Translations under genes and position numbers: made by a program
Notes under the pieces: generated by a model
Database searches by the model: none
What the model saw: the letters and a program-made list of their open reading frames with translations, nothing else
What the model was told of the DNA's origin: nothing
Part shown: piece after piece, positions 8,378 to 15,970 of the stretch
Layout of the letters: each line of letters starts with the position of its first letter
Position numbering within the stretch: the stretch's first letter is position 1
NCBI RefSeq assembly: GCF_002838765.1
Contig: NZ_CP025120.1
Location: 124,001-188,000 of the forward strand
Reading direction: 5' to 3'
Origin: Kangiella profundi
GTDB lineage: Bacteria > Pseudomonadota > Gammaproteobacteria > Enterobacterales > Kangiellaceae
Length of the DNA stretch: 64,000 nucleotides

Positions 8378-10204
8378 ATGTCATTTAAAGTAAAGATGGC
8401 TTGCGCAGCCACATTATTAGCGCTAGGTTCAGCTGCACACGCTGAGCGCGTTATTGTTTCATACGATAGTAACGGTCAAGGCCTTAAGAAAGGCCATCAA
8501 GTAAAAGTAGAAGGTAATGGCTGGTTCGCCGTTGAGCTTGATGAGAATGGCAAAAGTGCTATTCGTGGCCAAAAAGGCTTCAAGTCAATGGAAAAAGATT
8601 TCCAACGTTTCCCAATGGCTATCTATAACGATGATGCTGGCGACCCAAGCGCGCAACAGCTAACTCCATATGCTGTTTATCAATCACAAGCTGACCAACT
8701 AGTACTTCAGTCTGGCCAGAAAGTATGTGTGATCGACTCAGGTATCGCAGGCGGCCAAGGTGAAACTGGCGGCAAAAATAACGACTTCAACTGGTCAGTA
8801 ATCACTGGTGACAGCGATTCAGGTACTGGCGACTGGTTCACTGACGGTGGTCCGCACGGTACTCACGTAGCGGGTACAGTTGGTGCTGCTGATAACGGTA
8901 TCGGTGTTGTGGGTATGGCTCCTGGCGTTCCAATGCACATCATCAAAGTATTCAACGCTGCTGGCTGGGGCTATTCATCTGACCTAGCATACGCTGCAGA
9001 AAAATGTACTCAAGCTGGTGCGAACATCATCACCATGTCACTAGGTGGCGGCGGTGCAAACTCTGTTGAAGAGAATGCATTCAACACTTTCACTAACAAT
9101 GGTGGCCTGGTTCTAGCTGCGGCTGGTAACGACGGAAATAACGTTCGTTCATACCCAGCGGGTTACAAATCAGTGATGATGGTTGGTGCTAACGATGCTA
9201 ACAACAACATCGCAAGCTTCTCTCAATTCCCATCAAACACTAAAACTTCAGGTCGTGGTAAACAAGCTACTACTGAAACTCATGACGGTTATGGCGTTGA
9301 AGTAACTGCAGGTGGTGTTGATACTCTTTCAACTTACCCAGCTGGCGGTGCTGTGATTGCTAGCCTTACAGTAGATGGCGTTGGCGTACCAACGGCAGCA
9401 ACTGACAACACCGGTTCAGTATCTGGTGCGACTTACTTCATGGGTACAGCTGAAGTGGTTGATTCAGGCGCTAACGGTAAAATCTGTGTGATTGACCGTG
9501 GTAACATTTCTTTCGCTGACAAAATCAACAACTGTGGCAACTCAGGCGGTATCGGTGCGGTTGTAATCAACAACGTTGCTGGCGAAGGCGTTATCTACAT
9601 GGACATTACTGGTGTAACTACTAGTATTCCTGCAGTTGGCACGGCATTTGAAGATCGTGCAGCTATCGTTGGTGCAGCGAATGCCAGCATCAATTCAGGT
9701 GCAAGCGATTACGGTTACATGAGCGGTACCTCAATGGCGACTCCAGCAGTAGCGGGTGTTGCAGCTCTAGTTTGGTCTAATCACCCAACCTGTACTGGTA
9801 CTGAAATCCGTGAAGCCTTAAAAGCAACTGCGGAAGATCAGGGCGCAGCAGGTCGTGATGACTACTTCGGTTACGGAATCGTTAAAGCCAAAGCAGCGAG
9901 TGATTACATCACTGCAAACGGTTGTCAAGGCGGCGGTACTGAACCACCACCACCACCATCAGGCGGTGATCTACAAGCTTCAGGTTCTCGTGCTAAAGGC
10001 GGTAGCCAGTTGGATCTAGTATGGAGCGGTTTCTCAGGCTCTAACGTTGACATCACTATTACTTCAGGTGGCTCTACGGTCCTACAAGATACACAAGTGA
10101 ATGACGGTGCAGTTTCTTATTCTGGCGCAAGCAAGAATACGACTTACACTGTGACAATTTGTGAGTCTGGCACAACAACCTGTGCAGCATCATTCCAATT
10201 ATAA
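8378..10204 (+). CDS. secreted S8 subtilisin-like protease with PA insert, paralogue of preceding gene
   Basis: 608 aa. The signal peptide is identical to that of the preceding gene and the S8/PA part is nearly identical over its length. Catalytic Asp120, His160 and Ser452 fall at the same residue numbers, so the two are a recent tandem duplication. They differ after about residue 515: here a Pro-rich linker (EPPPPPPSGG) leads straight into an 80-residue beta domain ending in a Cys pair (TVTICESGTTTC), with no PKD module. Expected role: exported endoprotease. Promoter and leader start sequences are also conserved with the preceding gene, so the duplication included the promoter, after which the leader structure diverged. 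Confidence 0.93.
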   Translation: MSFKVKMACAATLLALGSAAHAERVIVSYDSNGQGLKKGHQVKVEGNGWFAVELDENGKSAIRGQKGFKSMEKDFQRFPMAIYNDDAGDPSAQQLTPYAVYQSQADQLVLQSGQKVCVIDSGIAGGQGETGGKNNDFNWSVITGDSDSGTGDWFTDGGPHGTHVAGTVGAADNGIGVVGMAPGVPMHIIKVFNAAGWGYSSDLAYAAEKCTQAGANIITMSLGGGGANSVEENAFNTFTNNGGLVLAAAGNDGNNVRSYPAGYKSVMMVGANDANNNIASFSQFPSNTKTSGRGKQATTETHDGYGVEVTAGGVDTLSTYPAGGAVIASLTVDGVGVPTAATDNTGSVSGATYFMGTAEVVDSGANGKICVIDRGNISFADKINNCGNSGGIGAVVINNVAGEGVIYMDITGVTTSIPAVGTAFEDRAAIVGAANASINSGASDYGYMSGTSMATPAVAGVAALVWSNHPTCTGTEIREALKATAEDQGAAGRDDYFGYGIVKAKAASDYITANGCQGGGTEPPPPPSGGDLQASGSRAKGGSQLDLVWSGFSGSNVDITITSGGSTVLQDTQVNDGAVSYSGASKNTTYTVTICESGTTTCAASFQL

Positions 10205-10225
10205 TAACGATATTTGGTAAGTTTG

Positions 10226-10250
10226 AGCCCCGCTTCGGTGGGGCTTTTTT
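10226..10250 (+). terminator. intrinsic terminator of third subtilase
   Basis: AGCCCCGC-TTCG-GTGGGGCT followed by a T-run. Confidence 0.92.
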
Positions 10251-10270
10251 ATGCACGGATGAAAAGAAAT

Positions 10271-10288
10271 TAATGCAAATATGCATTA
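10271..10288. promoter_or_regulatory. operator-like palindrome TAATGCA-N4-TGCATTA (second copy)
   Basis: TAATGCA (10271-10277), AATA, TGCATTA (10282-10288), 45 bp upstream of the -35 of the fourth protease. It matches 8051-8068 in both arms. Confidence 0.5.
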
Positions 10289-10333
10289 GAAAAACTTATT
10301 GGTATGACCTCTACACAAAATGTGAAAATTTGT

Positions 10334-10362
10334 TTGATTGTATCTATATATGTTGATATAAG
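10334..10362 (+). promoter_or_regulatory. predicted sigma70 promoter of fourth subtilase
   Basis: TTGATT (10334-10339), 17-nt spacer, TATAAG (10357-10362). Confidence 0.5.
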
Positions 10363-10366
10363 TACT

Positions 10367-10401
10367 TGGCTTTCATTAGAAAAAATAATATATGAAAGCC
10401 A
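10367..10401 (+). promoter_or_regulatory. hairpin at predicted 5' end of fourth subtilase mRNA
   Basis: TGGCTTTCAT (10367-10376) and ATGAAAGCCA (10392-10401) form a perfect 10-bp stem starting at about +1. No T-run. Confidence 0.5.
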
Positions 10402-10430
10402 GTAGATTTAACTTAATTAATATACACACT

Positions 10431-10441
10431 AAGGGGTAGGT
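10431..10441 (+). promoter_or_regulatory. shared extended ribosome-binding element (copy 4)
   Basis: AAGGGGTAGGT, 2 nt before the ATG at 10444. Confidence 0.65.
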
Positions 10442-10443
10442 AT

Positions 10444-11577
10444 ATGAAAAAAACGCTAATCGCTAGCGCTGTTGGTATGGCCGTAGTGTCATTCTCAGCT
10501 TCAGCAACACAACCCACCTATTCATCAAATGATGAATTGAATGTTCAAAATCGTTGTATCGTCAGCTTCCATAACAACATTGACGCTTCCCAGGTAAAAG
10601 GGCTGGCAAAAGGCTTAGCGCAACGAGCAAATGCTTCTGTTCGTCACGTTTATCAGAACTCAATCAAAGGCTTTACCGTGAATGCACCATGTCACGCAGC
10701 AGAAAAAGCCTTTGGCGGTGATATGAATGTTAAAAGTATGAGCCCAGATGGTGTGGTTAGCGTTAGCTTTAAAGGCAAGCCAGGTGGTGGCGGTGGTGGC
10801 GGTAGCCAGACTACGCCATGGAGTGTCACGCGTGTTGGTGGTCCTGTCAGTGGTGCTGGTTATACGGCGTGGGTCATTGATACCGGTATTGATGTAGACC
10901 ACACTGACTTGAGCGTTGATGCCAACCGTGGCTTCTCCGTTTTTACATCAGGTCGTGATGCGGGTGTTGACGATGGTAACGGTCACGGTACACACGTAGC
11001 CGGTACTATTGCAGCGCTAAACAACTCGCAGGACGTGGTTGGCATTGCTGCTGGTGCTACTGTAGTTCCGGTCAAAGTATTGGATTCGCGTGGTTCAGGT
11101 TCTTATTCGGGTGTTATTGCTGGTGTTGATTATGTTGCAGCAAATGCTTCTTCAGGCGATTGTGCCAATATGAGCCTCGGTGGCCCAGTAAGCCAGGAGT
11201 TAGACGATGCGGTTAAAGCTGCAGCGCAAAATTCAGGTGCTTACTTTGTCTTGGCTGCGGGTAACGACGGTGATCATGCAAACAACCATTCTCCAGCACG
11301 CGCTAACGGAAATCGTGTTTATACCATTTCGGCAACTGACTCAAATGACAATATGCCGTACTGGTCAAACTATGGTAATCCACCAGTAGACTATGCTGCT
11401 CCTGGCGTAAGTATTCTTTCTCTTCGTGCTGGTGGTGGTACTACGACTATGTCTGGTACTTCAATGGCATCTCCAGCAGCCTGTGCTGTGATCATGCTTA
11501 AAAACGGTAACCCATCAACTGATGGAACCGCCGGTAATGATCCAGACGGCAATCCAGATCCAATTATCCATCTATAG
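10444..11577 (+). CDS. secreted S8 subtilisin-like protease, small form
   Basis: 377 aa. Sec signal peptide (residues 1 to about 21, ending SASA). A cysteine-containing I9-like pro-region follows (VQNRCIVSFHNN ... VKSMSPDGVVSVSF), then a Gly-rich linker (about 113-122) and a compact S8 domain with Asp146 (VIDTG), His181 (HGTHVAGT), AAGND and Ser340 (GTSMASP). Several cysteines (NAPCHAA, SGDCANMS, SPAACAV) may form disulfides after export. It ends soon after the catalytic Ser helix with a short Asp/Asn/Pro-rich tail and has no accessory domain. Nearly identical to the next gene. Expected to act extracellularly as an endoprotease. Confidence 0.93.
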   Translation: MKKTLIASAVGMAVVSFSASATQPTYSSNDELNVQNRCIVSFHNNIDASQVKGLAKGLAQRANASVRHVYQNSIKGFTVNAPCHAAEKAFGGDMNVKSMSPDGVVSVSFKGKPGGGGGGGSQTTPWSVTRVGGPVSGAGYTAWVIDTGIDVDHTDLSVDANRGFSVFTSGRDAGVDDGNGHGTHVAGTIAALNNSQDVVGIAAGATVVPVKVLDSRGSGSYSGVIAGVDYVAANASSGDCANMSLGGPVSQELDDAVKAAAQNSGAYFVLAAGNDGDHANNHSPARANGNRVYTISATDSNDNMPYWSNYGNPPVDYAAPGVSILSLRAGGGTTTMSGTSMASPAACAVIMLKNGNPSTDGTAGNDPDGNPDPIIHL

Positions 11578-11605
11578 ATAAGTTTGGATACTTTGGGGTA
11601 GAAAC

Positions 11606-11632
11606 AGGCGCTCAACATGAGCGCCTTTTTTT
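11606..11632 (+). terminator. intrinsic terminator of fourth subtilase
   Basis: AGGCGCTC-AACA-TGAGCGCCT followed by T7. Confidence 0.92.
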
Positions 11633-11789
11633 ATGAATAAAGAAAATAGTGCACTAATCAGGGCTGCTAAGCTTTGCTAACTAATGATACAAAACGCTAC
11701 AAATGAAGTGGTTTTTGTAAAGCATGTCGACACATTTAGCATTATTTTTAATTATTGGTTTGTCCAGTTCACAAGAATAAAAATAATGA

Positions 11790-11818
11790 TTGCGCAAGGA
11801 AAACTTGATTGCTATAAA
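11790..11818 (+). promoter_or_regulatory. predicted sigma70 promoter of fifth subtilase
   Basis: TTGCGC (11790-11795), 17-nt spacer, TATAAA (11813-11818). Confidence 0.5.
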
Positions 11819-11826
11819 AATGCAAT

Positions 11827-11853
11827 CTGTTCACTCGAACATAAAATGAACAG
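11827..11853 (+). promoter_or_regulatory. hairpin at predicted 5' end of fifth subtilase mRNA
   Basis: CTGTTCA (11827-11833) and TGAACAG (11847-11853), starting at about +2. No T-run. Confidence 0.45.
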
Positions 11854-11889
11854 TACGTAAAAATAGAAATAGAGCAATTCACAAATCCT

Positions 11890-11900
11890 AAGGGGTAGGT
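11890..11900 (+). promoter_or_regulatory. shared extended ribosome-binding element (copy 5)
   Basis: AAGGGGTAGGT, 2 nt before the ATG at 11903. Confidence 0.65.
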
Positions 11901-11902
11901 AT

Positions 11903-13039
11903 ATGAAAAAATCTCTAGTCGCAAGCGCCGTTGGATTAGCGGTACTTTCCACTTCCGCAATGGCCGTTGAACCAACCTTCTCATCAAACGATGAACTGAA
12001 TGTTCAAAACCGTTGTATCGTAACTTTCCACGACAATCTTGACGCTTCACAAGTAAAAGGTCTTGCCAAAGGTTTAGCCCAACGCGCTAACGCATCCGTA
12101 CGCCACGTCTATAAAAACTCAATAAAAGGCTTTACGGTGAATGCGCCATGCCATGCGGCAGAAAAAGCTTTCGGCGGTGACATGAACGTTAAAAGCATGA
12201 GTCCAGACGGTGTTGTCAGTGTTAGCTTTAAAGGCAAGCCAGGCGGCGGCGGTGGTGGTGGCGGTGGCCAAACCACACCTTGGAGCGTAACTCGGGTTGG
12301 TGGTCCAGTCAGTGGCGCAGGTTATACAGCCTGGGTCATTGATACCGGTATTGACGTTGACCACACTGACTTGAACGTTGATGCAAGCCGCGGTTTTACA
12401 GCATTTACTAAAGGTAGAGATGCTTCTGTAGATGATGGTAACGGTCATGGCACACACGTTGCCGGTACTATCGCAGCACTAAACAACTCGCAGGATGTTG
12501 TCGGCGTTGCAGCTGGTGCTACAGTAGTACCGATTAAAGTATTGGATTCGCGTGGTTCAGGTTCATACTCAGGCGTTATCGCCGGTATCGACTATGTTGC
12601 GGCAAATGCAAATTCTGGTGACTGTGTAAACATGAGTTTAGGTGGTCCTGCTAGTTCTGATGTTGATAATGCAGTAGAAGCAGCAGCGCAAAGCTCAGGT
12701 GCATACTTTGTGGTTGCAGCAGGTAATGATGGTAGTCATGCCAGCAATTACTCGCCAGCACGCGCCAGTGGTAACCGTGTTTATACCATTTCAGCAACTG
12801 ACTCAAATGACAACATGCCTTACTGGTCAAACTATGGTAACCCACCAGTAGACTATGCAGCACCGGGTGTTAGCATCCTGTCTCTAAGAAATGGTGGCGG
12901 TACTACGACCATGTCAGGTACTTCAATGGCATCTCCAGCAGCTTGTGCTGTGATCATGCTGAAAAACGGTAATCCATCAACCGATGGTACAGCCGGAAAT
13001 GATCCAGACGGCAATCCAGATCCGATTATTCATCTGTAA
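11903..13039 (+). CDS. secreted S8 subtilisin-like protease, small form, paralogue of preceding gene
   Basis: 378 aa, collinear with the preceding gene except for a longer Gly run in the propeptide-catalytic linker. Catalytic Asp147, His182 and Ser341. Signal peptide MKKSLVASAVGLAVLSTSAMA. Substitutions cluster at surface-type positions of the catalytic domain (for example NVDASRGFTAFTKGRDAS), while the pro-region and C-terminal tail are unchanged. That is the pattern of a recent tandem duplicate with possible change in specificity. It has its own promoter and terminator. Confidence 0.93.
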   Translation: MKKSLVASAVGLAVLSTSAMAVEPTFSSNDELNVQNRCIVTFHDNLDASQVKGLAKGLAQRANASVRHVYKNSIKGFTVNAPCHAAEKAFGGDMNVKSMSPDGVVSVSFKGKPGGGGGGGGGQTTPWSVTRVGGPVSGAGYTAWVIDTGIDVDHTDLNVDASRGFTAFTKGRDASVDDGNGHGTHVAGTIAALNNSQDVVGVAAGATVVPIKVLDSRGSGSYSGVIAGIDYVAANANSGDCVNMSLGGPASSDVDNAVEAAAQSSGAYFVVAAGNDGSHASNYSPARASGNRVYTISATDSNDNMPYWSNYGNPPVDYAAPGVSILSLRNGGGTTTMSGTSMASPAACAVIMLKNGNPSTDGTAGNDPDGNPDPIIHL

Positions 13040-13094
13040 GGATTGTTGTTTAGAACTAATAATAAATAACGGATAGACGAGCTAAGGCTCAATT

Positions 13095-13119
13095 AAGCGC
13101 TCCTTGGAGCGCTTTTTTT
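13095..13119 (+). terminator. intrinsic terminator of fifth subtilase
   Basis: AAGCGCTCC-TT-GGAGCGCTT with a T-run. It lies between convergent genes. Confidence 0.9.
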
Positions 13120-13136
13120 ATGGACGGTAGTAAAGA

Positions 13137-13868
13137 TTATTGCTGTGGTTTTTGCTGATTTTGTGGTGCAGTGCCATACATATCCTGAGCACGTTGATAG
13201 AGCACCCAACTGGTGAAAATATATTTATCGCCGGATATAGGTTTTTGACCACGGTGGGTATGAGTAAAGCCGGCAGGGAAGATGACTAATGAACCTTGCT
13301 CAGGCTTGCTCTTAACCTGTTGATAGAAGAACTCAGTTTCGCCACCTTCTTCTACATCATTTAAATAGAACATCCAGACCAGACTACGATGCAAGCTATC
13401 CTGATGAGGATCGGTTGGATGCGGATAATGCTCAGAATGCCAATGAAAATATCCGCCTTGCCCCTTTTCGTATTTTTGCATGTTTACAGGGCCTAGACGA
13501 TAAACTGTCTTGATAAATTCTCCCAGCGATGCGTCGTCCATCTTTTCGACATCGACATAGCTCAAGTTTTCCATTTCGCCTTCTTTGTTCTGATATTGAA
13601 GCGAAATGGCGCCAGCCAGTAGGAAAGGATATTGTCGAACGTAGTGAATCAAGCCGCGCAGTACAACATTCTGTAGGTGGAGCATTTCTTCCTGCCACTC
13701 ATCCGGAAAGCTGGTGCAGGTGATATCAATACTATTCTTTTTTATTTTATCGACACCGGCACCTGTTTGGCCTTGATGCTTATGCTCACTCTTTTCGAAT
13801 TTTTCAATACAACGCTGGCAGAATTCAGGATCTAAAGCCTGTTTGTAGATATTTATAAAACTGGACAT
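13137..13868 (-). CDS. 2OG-Fe(II) oxygenase (prolyl 4-hydroxylase-like)
   Basis: 243-aa predicted cytoplasmic protein. The C-terminal half carries the double-stranded beta-helix signature of Fe(II)/2-oxoglutarate dioxygenases: HWHSEH (His144-x-Glu146 as the first two iron ligands, Glu in place of the usual Asp), FYLND..EGGETEF, SLVIFPAGFTHTHRG (distal His203 or His205) and GDKYIFTSW (Lys215 as likely 2-oxoglutarate anchor). Such enzymes hydroxylate proteins or small molecules; the substrate cannot be told. It is convergent with the last protease and divergent from the TRAP binding-protein gene, with no sign of co-transcription. Confidence 0.82.
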   Translation of the reverse strand: MSSFINIYKQALDPEFCQRCIEKFEKSEHKHQGQTGAGVDKIKKNSIDITCTSFPDEWQEEMLHLQNVVLRGLIHYVRQYPFLLAGAISLQYQNKEGEMENLSYVDVEKMDDASLGEFIKTVYRLGPVNMQKYEKGQGGYFHWHSEHYPHPTDPHQDSLHRSLVWMFYLNDVEEGGETEFFYQQVKSKPEQGSLVIFPAGFTHTHRGQKPISGDKYIFTSWVLYQRAQDMYGTAPQNQQKPQQ

Positions 13869-13999
13869 ACCAATATAACCCCATTTATTAATTTGATGCT
13901 GGTCTTTTATTAATCAAAGTTGCCATAGCCTATTATACTGGGTACATTGTTGCCAGTCCTTTTATGTAATCATGTCGACACAAAAACATAACGGTATAA

Positions 14000-15106
14000 A
14001 TGATGAAAAGAAGAAAGTTTATTGGAGCTTTAGGTGCTGGTGCAGCAGTGGCGGGATTGGCTGCCTGCGGGGGAGCGCCGACAGAATGCAAAGACGGTCA
14101 GGTAGCAGTTAAGAAAGGTGAAAAAATTAAATGGACCATGGTTACTACATGGCCGAAGAATTTTGCCGGGCTGGGCGAAGGCGCGGAGTATTTGGCTAAA
14201 TTGATCGGTCAGCTAAGCGGCGGTCGGATGGAAGTCAAAGTTTATGGTGCTGGTGAACTGGTGCCGGCACTACAGGTTTTCGAAGCAGTTGCAACTGGCG
14301 CTGCCCAGATGGGTCATGGTGCTGCCTATTACTGGTCAGGGAAACTCTCGATGTCCCCATTTTTTGCCGCGGTTCCATTTGGACTAAATGCACAGGAAAT
14401 GAATGGCTGGCTATTGCATGGCGGTGGCATTGAATTATGGCGAGAGTTATACGCACCTTTCAATTTGATCCCAGAACCAGCAGGCAATACAGGTGTACAG
14501 ATGGCGGGCTGGTTCAACAAAGAAATCAACTCAATGAGTGATATTAAAGGGCTCAAAATGCGGATCCCGGGTCTTGGCGGTGAGGTCTGGAAGCGAGCAG
14601 GTGGTATTCCGGTATTGATGCCGGGAAGCGAAGTTTTTACCTCGCTTGAGACTGGCGCAATTGATGCAGCAGAATGGGTTGGTCCATACAATGATTTGGC
14701 TTTTGGCTTATTCAAGGCAGCTAAATACTACTATTACCCAGGCTGGCAGGAACCGGGTTCAACGTTGGAAGCACTGATCAATAAAGAAGCCTTTGAAGCA
14801 CTGCCGCAGGACTTGCAGGATGTGGTTCGTCACGCCTGCCGTGTGACTAACGCAGATATGTTGGCGCATTTCACCTCAGAAAATAATAAGGCACTGCAAA
14901 CCTTAGTCAACAAACATGGCGTGCAACTGAAAGAGCTACCAAAGGATGTACTTAATGAGCTGCAAACGATTTCGGAAGCAATGATAGAAGAGCAGGCCAA
15001 GACCGAACTTGATCAAAGAATTCTCAAATCGTTTAAAGAATTCCGCGATCAGGCCAAGAGCTGGCACGAGGTTTCAGAAGTCAGTTATTACCGCGGTCGA
15101 AAATAA
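14000..15106 (+). CDS. dctP: TRAP transporter solute-binding lipoprotein, TakP-like (2-oxo acid type)
   Basis: 368 aa. The N-terminus MMKRRKFIGALGAGAAVAG combines a twin-arginine signal (RRKFIG) with a lipobox (GLAAC), so it is probably exported folded by Tat and lipidated. The mature protein closely follows the DctP family member TakP, which binds 2-oxo acids with a cation: YGAGELVPALQVFEAV, VPFGLNAQEMNGW, GNTGVQMAGWF, the conserved GLKMRIPG Arg strand, GAIDAAEWVGPYND and YYYYPGWQEPG. The likely ligand is therefore a 2-oxo or hydroxy monocarboxylate. ATGs at 14000 and 14003 are both possible. Its permease genes dctQ-dctM lie beyond murI in the opposite orientation. Confidence 0.9.
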   Translation: MMKRRKFIGALGAGAAVAGLAACGGAPTECKDGQVAVKKGEKIKWTMVTTWPKNFAGLGEGAEYLAKLIGQLSGGRMEVKVYGAGELVPALQVFEAVATGAAQMGHGAAYYWSGKLSMSPFFAAVPFGLNAQEMNGWLLHGGGIELWRELYAPFNLIPEPAGNTGVQMAGWFNKEINSMSDIKGLKMRIPGLGGEVWKRAGGIPVLMPGSEVFTSLETGAIDAAEWVGPYNDLAFGLFKAAKYYYYPGWQEPGSTLEALINKEAFEALPQDLQDVVRHACRVTNADMLAHFTSENNKALQTLVNKHGVQLKELPKDVLNELQTISEAMIEEQAKTELDQRILKSFKEFRDQAKSWHEVSEVSYYRGRK

Positions 15107-15112
15107 CACAAT

Positions 15113-15144
15113 AAAATAAGGCGCTATTGGGCGCCTTATTTTTT
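15113..15144. terminator. bidirectional terminator between dctP and murI
   Basis: AAAATAAGGCGC / GCGCCTTATTTTTT hairpin. The murI stop codon (15136-15138) lies within the right arm. Confidence 0.85.
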
Positions 15145-15954
15145 GCAATTATCGGGTAGCTCCGCAACGGAAATATTCTCTAAAAGAAGCTGTGAGAATA
15201 TGGTTGATGCTCGCTCAGCATCTCCGCTGGTGAAGTATCGAACATACTCCTGATCTTTAAAGTTCAGTAAGTCATGTTCTGCCAGAACTCGGGTTAACTG
15301 TAGCGAAACGGCATCGGCTGTGTGAATGATTTGTAGTTCCTGATTTCCTGCTACCTGTTGTGAGGAAATTTTGCGCATCAGTGGAGCAAGAAATGGGTAA
15401 TGGGTACAACCCAGAACAAGAACGTCAATATGCTCATCAATCATTGGCTGCAGGTATTTCTCAACCAATTGGAAAGCTTCAACGCTGTTTAGGTCACCAC
15501 TCTCAACTAGTTCAACAAATCCCTCGCAGCTGGACTCAAATACTTTTTTATCTTTGGCGTATTCAATTAACAGCTTCTGATAGCGGTCGCTTTTAAGTGT
15601 GTTGTCAGTGGCAAAGACTCCAATCTTACCTGAGCGTGTCGCCAGTGCAGCTGGCTTTATCGCAGGCTCCATGGCAATGATCGGAATATCAAATTCCTTT
15701 CGCAGCCACTCTGCCATAACCGCTGTTGCCGTATTACAAGCAATGACCATTGCTTTGGCACCTTGCTCAACAAAGAAGCGGGCAATGTGAGTACAGCGTT
15801 TATGCAGTATCTCCTTAGGTAATCGACCATAAGGTGCATAGGCTGAGTCGGCCACATACAATAAGTTTTCATTGGGCAGGTGATCGCGAATGGCTTTGAG
15901 AATTGTTAGCCCACCCACGCCTGAATCAAATACGCCGATTGGTGCCTTACTCAT
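15136..15954 (-). CDS. murI: glutamate racemase MurI
   Basis: 272 aa from ATG 15954. The longer frame to 16023 would overlap dctM, whereas 15954 gives the canonical N-terminus MSKAPIGVFDSGVGG and has an AGAAGGGG ribosome-binding site. The enzyme converts L- to D-glutamate for peptidoglycan in the cytoplasm. Catalytic cysteines sit in VIACNTATA and VLGCTHYPFL; GVFDSGVGGL and YAPYG are also typical. It starts 16 nt after the dctM stop codon, so it is probably co-transcribed with dctQ-dctM, an unusual partnership. Confidence 0.96.
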   Translation of the reverse strand: MSKAPIGVFDSGVGGLTILKAIRDHLPNENLLYVADSAYAPYGRLPKEILHKRCTHIARFFVEQGAKAMVIACNTATAVMAEWLRKEFDIPIIAMEPAIKPAALATRSGKIGVFATDNTLKSDRYQKLLIEYAKDKKVFESSCEGFVELVESGDLNSVEAFQLVEKYLQPMIDEHIDVLVLGCTHYPFLAPLMRKISSQQVAGNQELQIIHTADAVSLQLTRVLAEHDLLNFKDQEYVRYFTSGDAERASTIFSQLLLENISVAELPDNCKK

Positions 15955-15970
15955 CGGAATAAGCCCCTTC

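Larger units (their letters stand above)
11633..11902 (+). other. 270-bp intergenic region upstream of fifth subtilase
   Basis: No credible ORF. It holds the promoter, start-site hairpin and ribosome-binding element listed separately, and an AGCATTA half-site (about 11738-11744) related to the palindromes at 8051 and 10271. Nothing else was recognised. Confidence 0.5.

Noticed and set aside
10444..13039. Small subtilases as lantibiotic leader peptidases or cyanobactin-type processing proteases
   Set aside because: No precursor peptide, modification enzyme or transporter genes nearby; each gene is monocistronic with a Sec signal.
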